Below the pieces are notes generated by a model. The model did no database searches and had not been told where the DNA came from. It was given only the letters and a program-made list of their open reading frames with translations. From NCBI GenBank assembly GCA_023432885.1, contig JAEZEU010000280.1, positions 1 through 5,777 of the forward strand: 5,777 bases of DNA, read 5' to 3'. Below are positions 5,443-5,777 of the stretch, piece by piece. Both the position numbers and the translations under genes were made by a program. The DNA is from Pseudomonadota bacterium. GTDB lineage: Bacteria; Pseudomonadota; Alphaproteobacteria; Rhizobiales; Xanthobacteraceae. How positions within the stretch are numbered: the stretch's first letter is position 1; the number at the start of each line of letters is the position of its first letter.

Positions 5443-5777
5443 CCGCGCAGACCGAGCGAACGATGAGACGGTGGACGCGATCCTGGAGTTCCAGTCTCCA
5501 TCCCAAGCCATCGCTTCCGTTCCAATTCCCCGCACCGCGCGCGGCACCATATGGGTGATCTCCAGCATGTTCGCCGCTTGCGTGACGGCGATGGGGCTAA
5601 TCCCGATCGACCGGGTTGTCACAGCTCAGGGAAAAGTGGTCTCCAAGGTGCCGTTGCTCGTCGTACAGCCGCTCGACACGTCGGTTGTCCGATCGATTGA
5701 TGTGACCGAGGGTCAGAGCGTGCGTACCGGCGACGTGATCGCGCGGCTCGATCCGACCTTCGCCGCTGCGGATGTTG
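5426..5777 (+). CDS. HlyD-family type I secretion membrane fusion protein (partial, runs off the right edge)
   Basis: 117 complete codons are present and the frame is open to the last base. The start MQRRADRADRANDE is a charged cytoplasmic N-tail, followed by LEFQSPSQA. One membrane helix spans about residues 41-60 (IWVISSMFAACVTAMGLIP). The periplasmic part begins with DRVVTAQGKVVS (62-73) and LLVVQPLDTSVVRSIDV (77-93). The lipoyl-like half motif EGQSVRTGDVIARLDPT (95-111) is the hallmark N-terminal half of HlyD/EmrA-type adaptors. The long coiled-coil hairpin and the second lipoyl half would lie beyond the window. Known role of the family: it bridges the inner-membrane ABC transporter and the TolC-like outer-membrane channel and helps recruit substrate. 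The 17-base overlap with the ABC gene and the internal AAGGA site indicate one operon. Confidence 0.92.
   Translation, partial: MQRRADRADRANDETVDAILEFQSPSQAIASVPIPRTARGTIWVISSMFAACVTAMGLIPIDRVVTAQGKVVSKVPLLVVQPLDTSVVRSIDVTEGQSVRTGDVIARLDPTFAAADV

Overview
The window is a high-GC piece of a Gram-negative bacterial chromosome. The evidence is a type I secretion (T1SS) inner-membrane complex, a probable twin-arginine (Tat) leader, and dense G/C-ending codons. The protein styles resemble soil Alpha- or Betaproteobacteria such as Bradyrhizobium-like rhizobia or Burkholderia. That placement is inference from memory, not a computed assignment.

Layout. (1) Positions 1-932, minus strand: a two-gene unit. 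A Rossmann-fold NADP-dependent oxidoreductase of the F420-oxidoreductase-like type carries a probable Tat leader. Its stop codon overlaps the ATG of a second gene that runs off the window's left edge and encodes the N-terminus of a multi-pass transporter. (2) Positions 933-1836: about 900 bases with no convincing gene between the divergent units. They hold several short perfect inverted repeats and two small tandem direct repeats. (3) Positions 1837-2979, plus strand: a TIGR03118-type predicted beta-propeller protein without the usual signal peptide or C-terminal sorting anchor. (4) Positions 2980-3180: a leader containing a 10-bp-stem hairpin and a cluster of small palindromes. (5) Positions 3181-5442, plus strand: an HlyB-type T1SS ABC transporter whose N-terminal C39-like domain has lost the protease residues. 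(6) Position 5426 to the right edge: the start of the HlyD-type membrane fusion protein, overlapping the ABC gene by 17 bases.

How they may work together. The ABC transporter and adaptor form the inner-membrane half of a type I exporter. The outer-membrane TolC-like channel is not in the window. The TIGR03118 protein is encoded immediately upstream on the same strand, lacks a Sec or Tat leader, and belongs to a family usually predicted to be exported. It is therefore a reasonable candidate substrate, although it has no RTX repeats and no direct evidence links it to the exporter. The oxidoreductase/transporter pair on the other strand looks unrelated.
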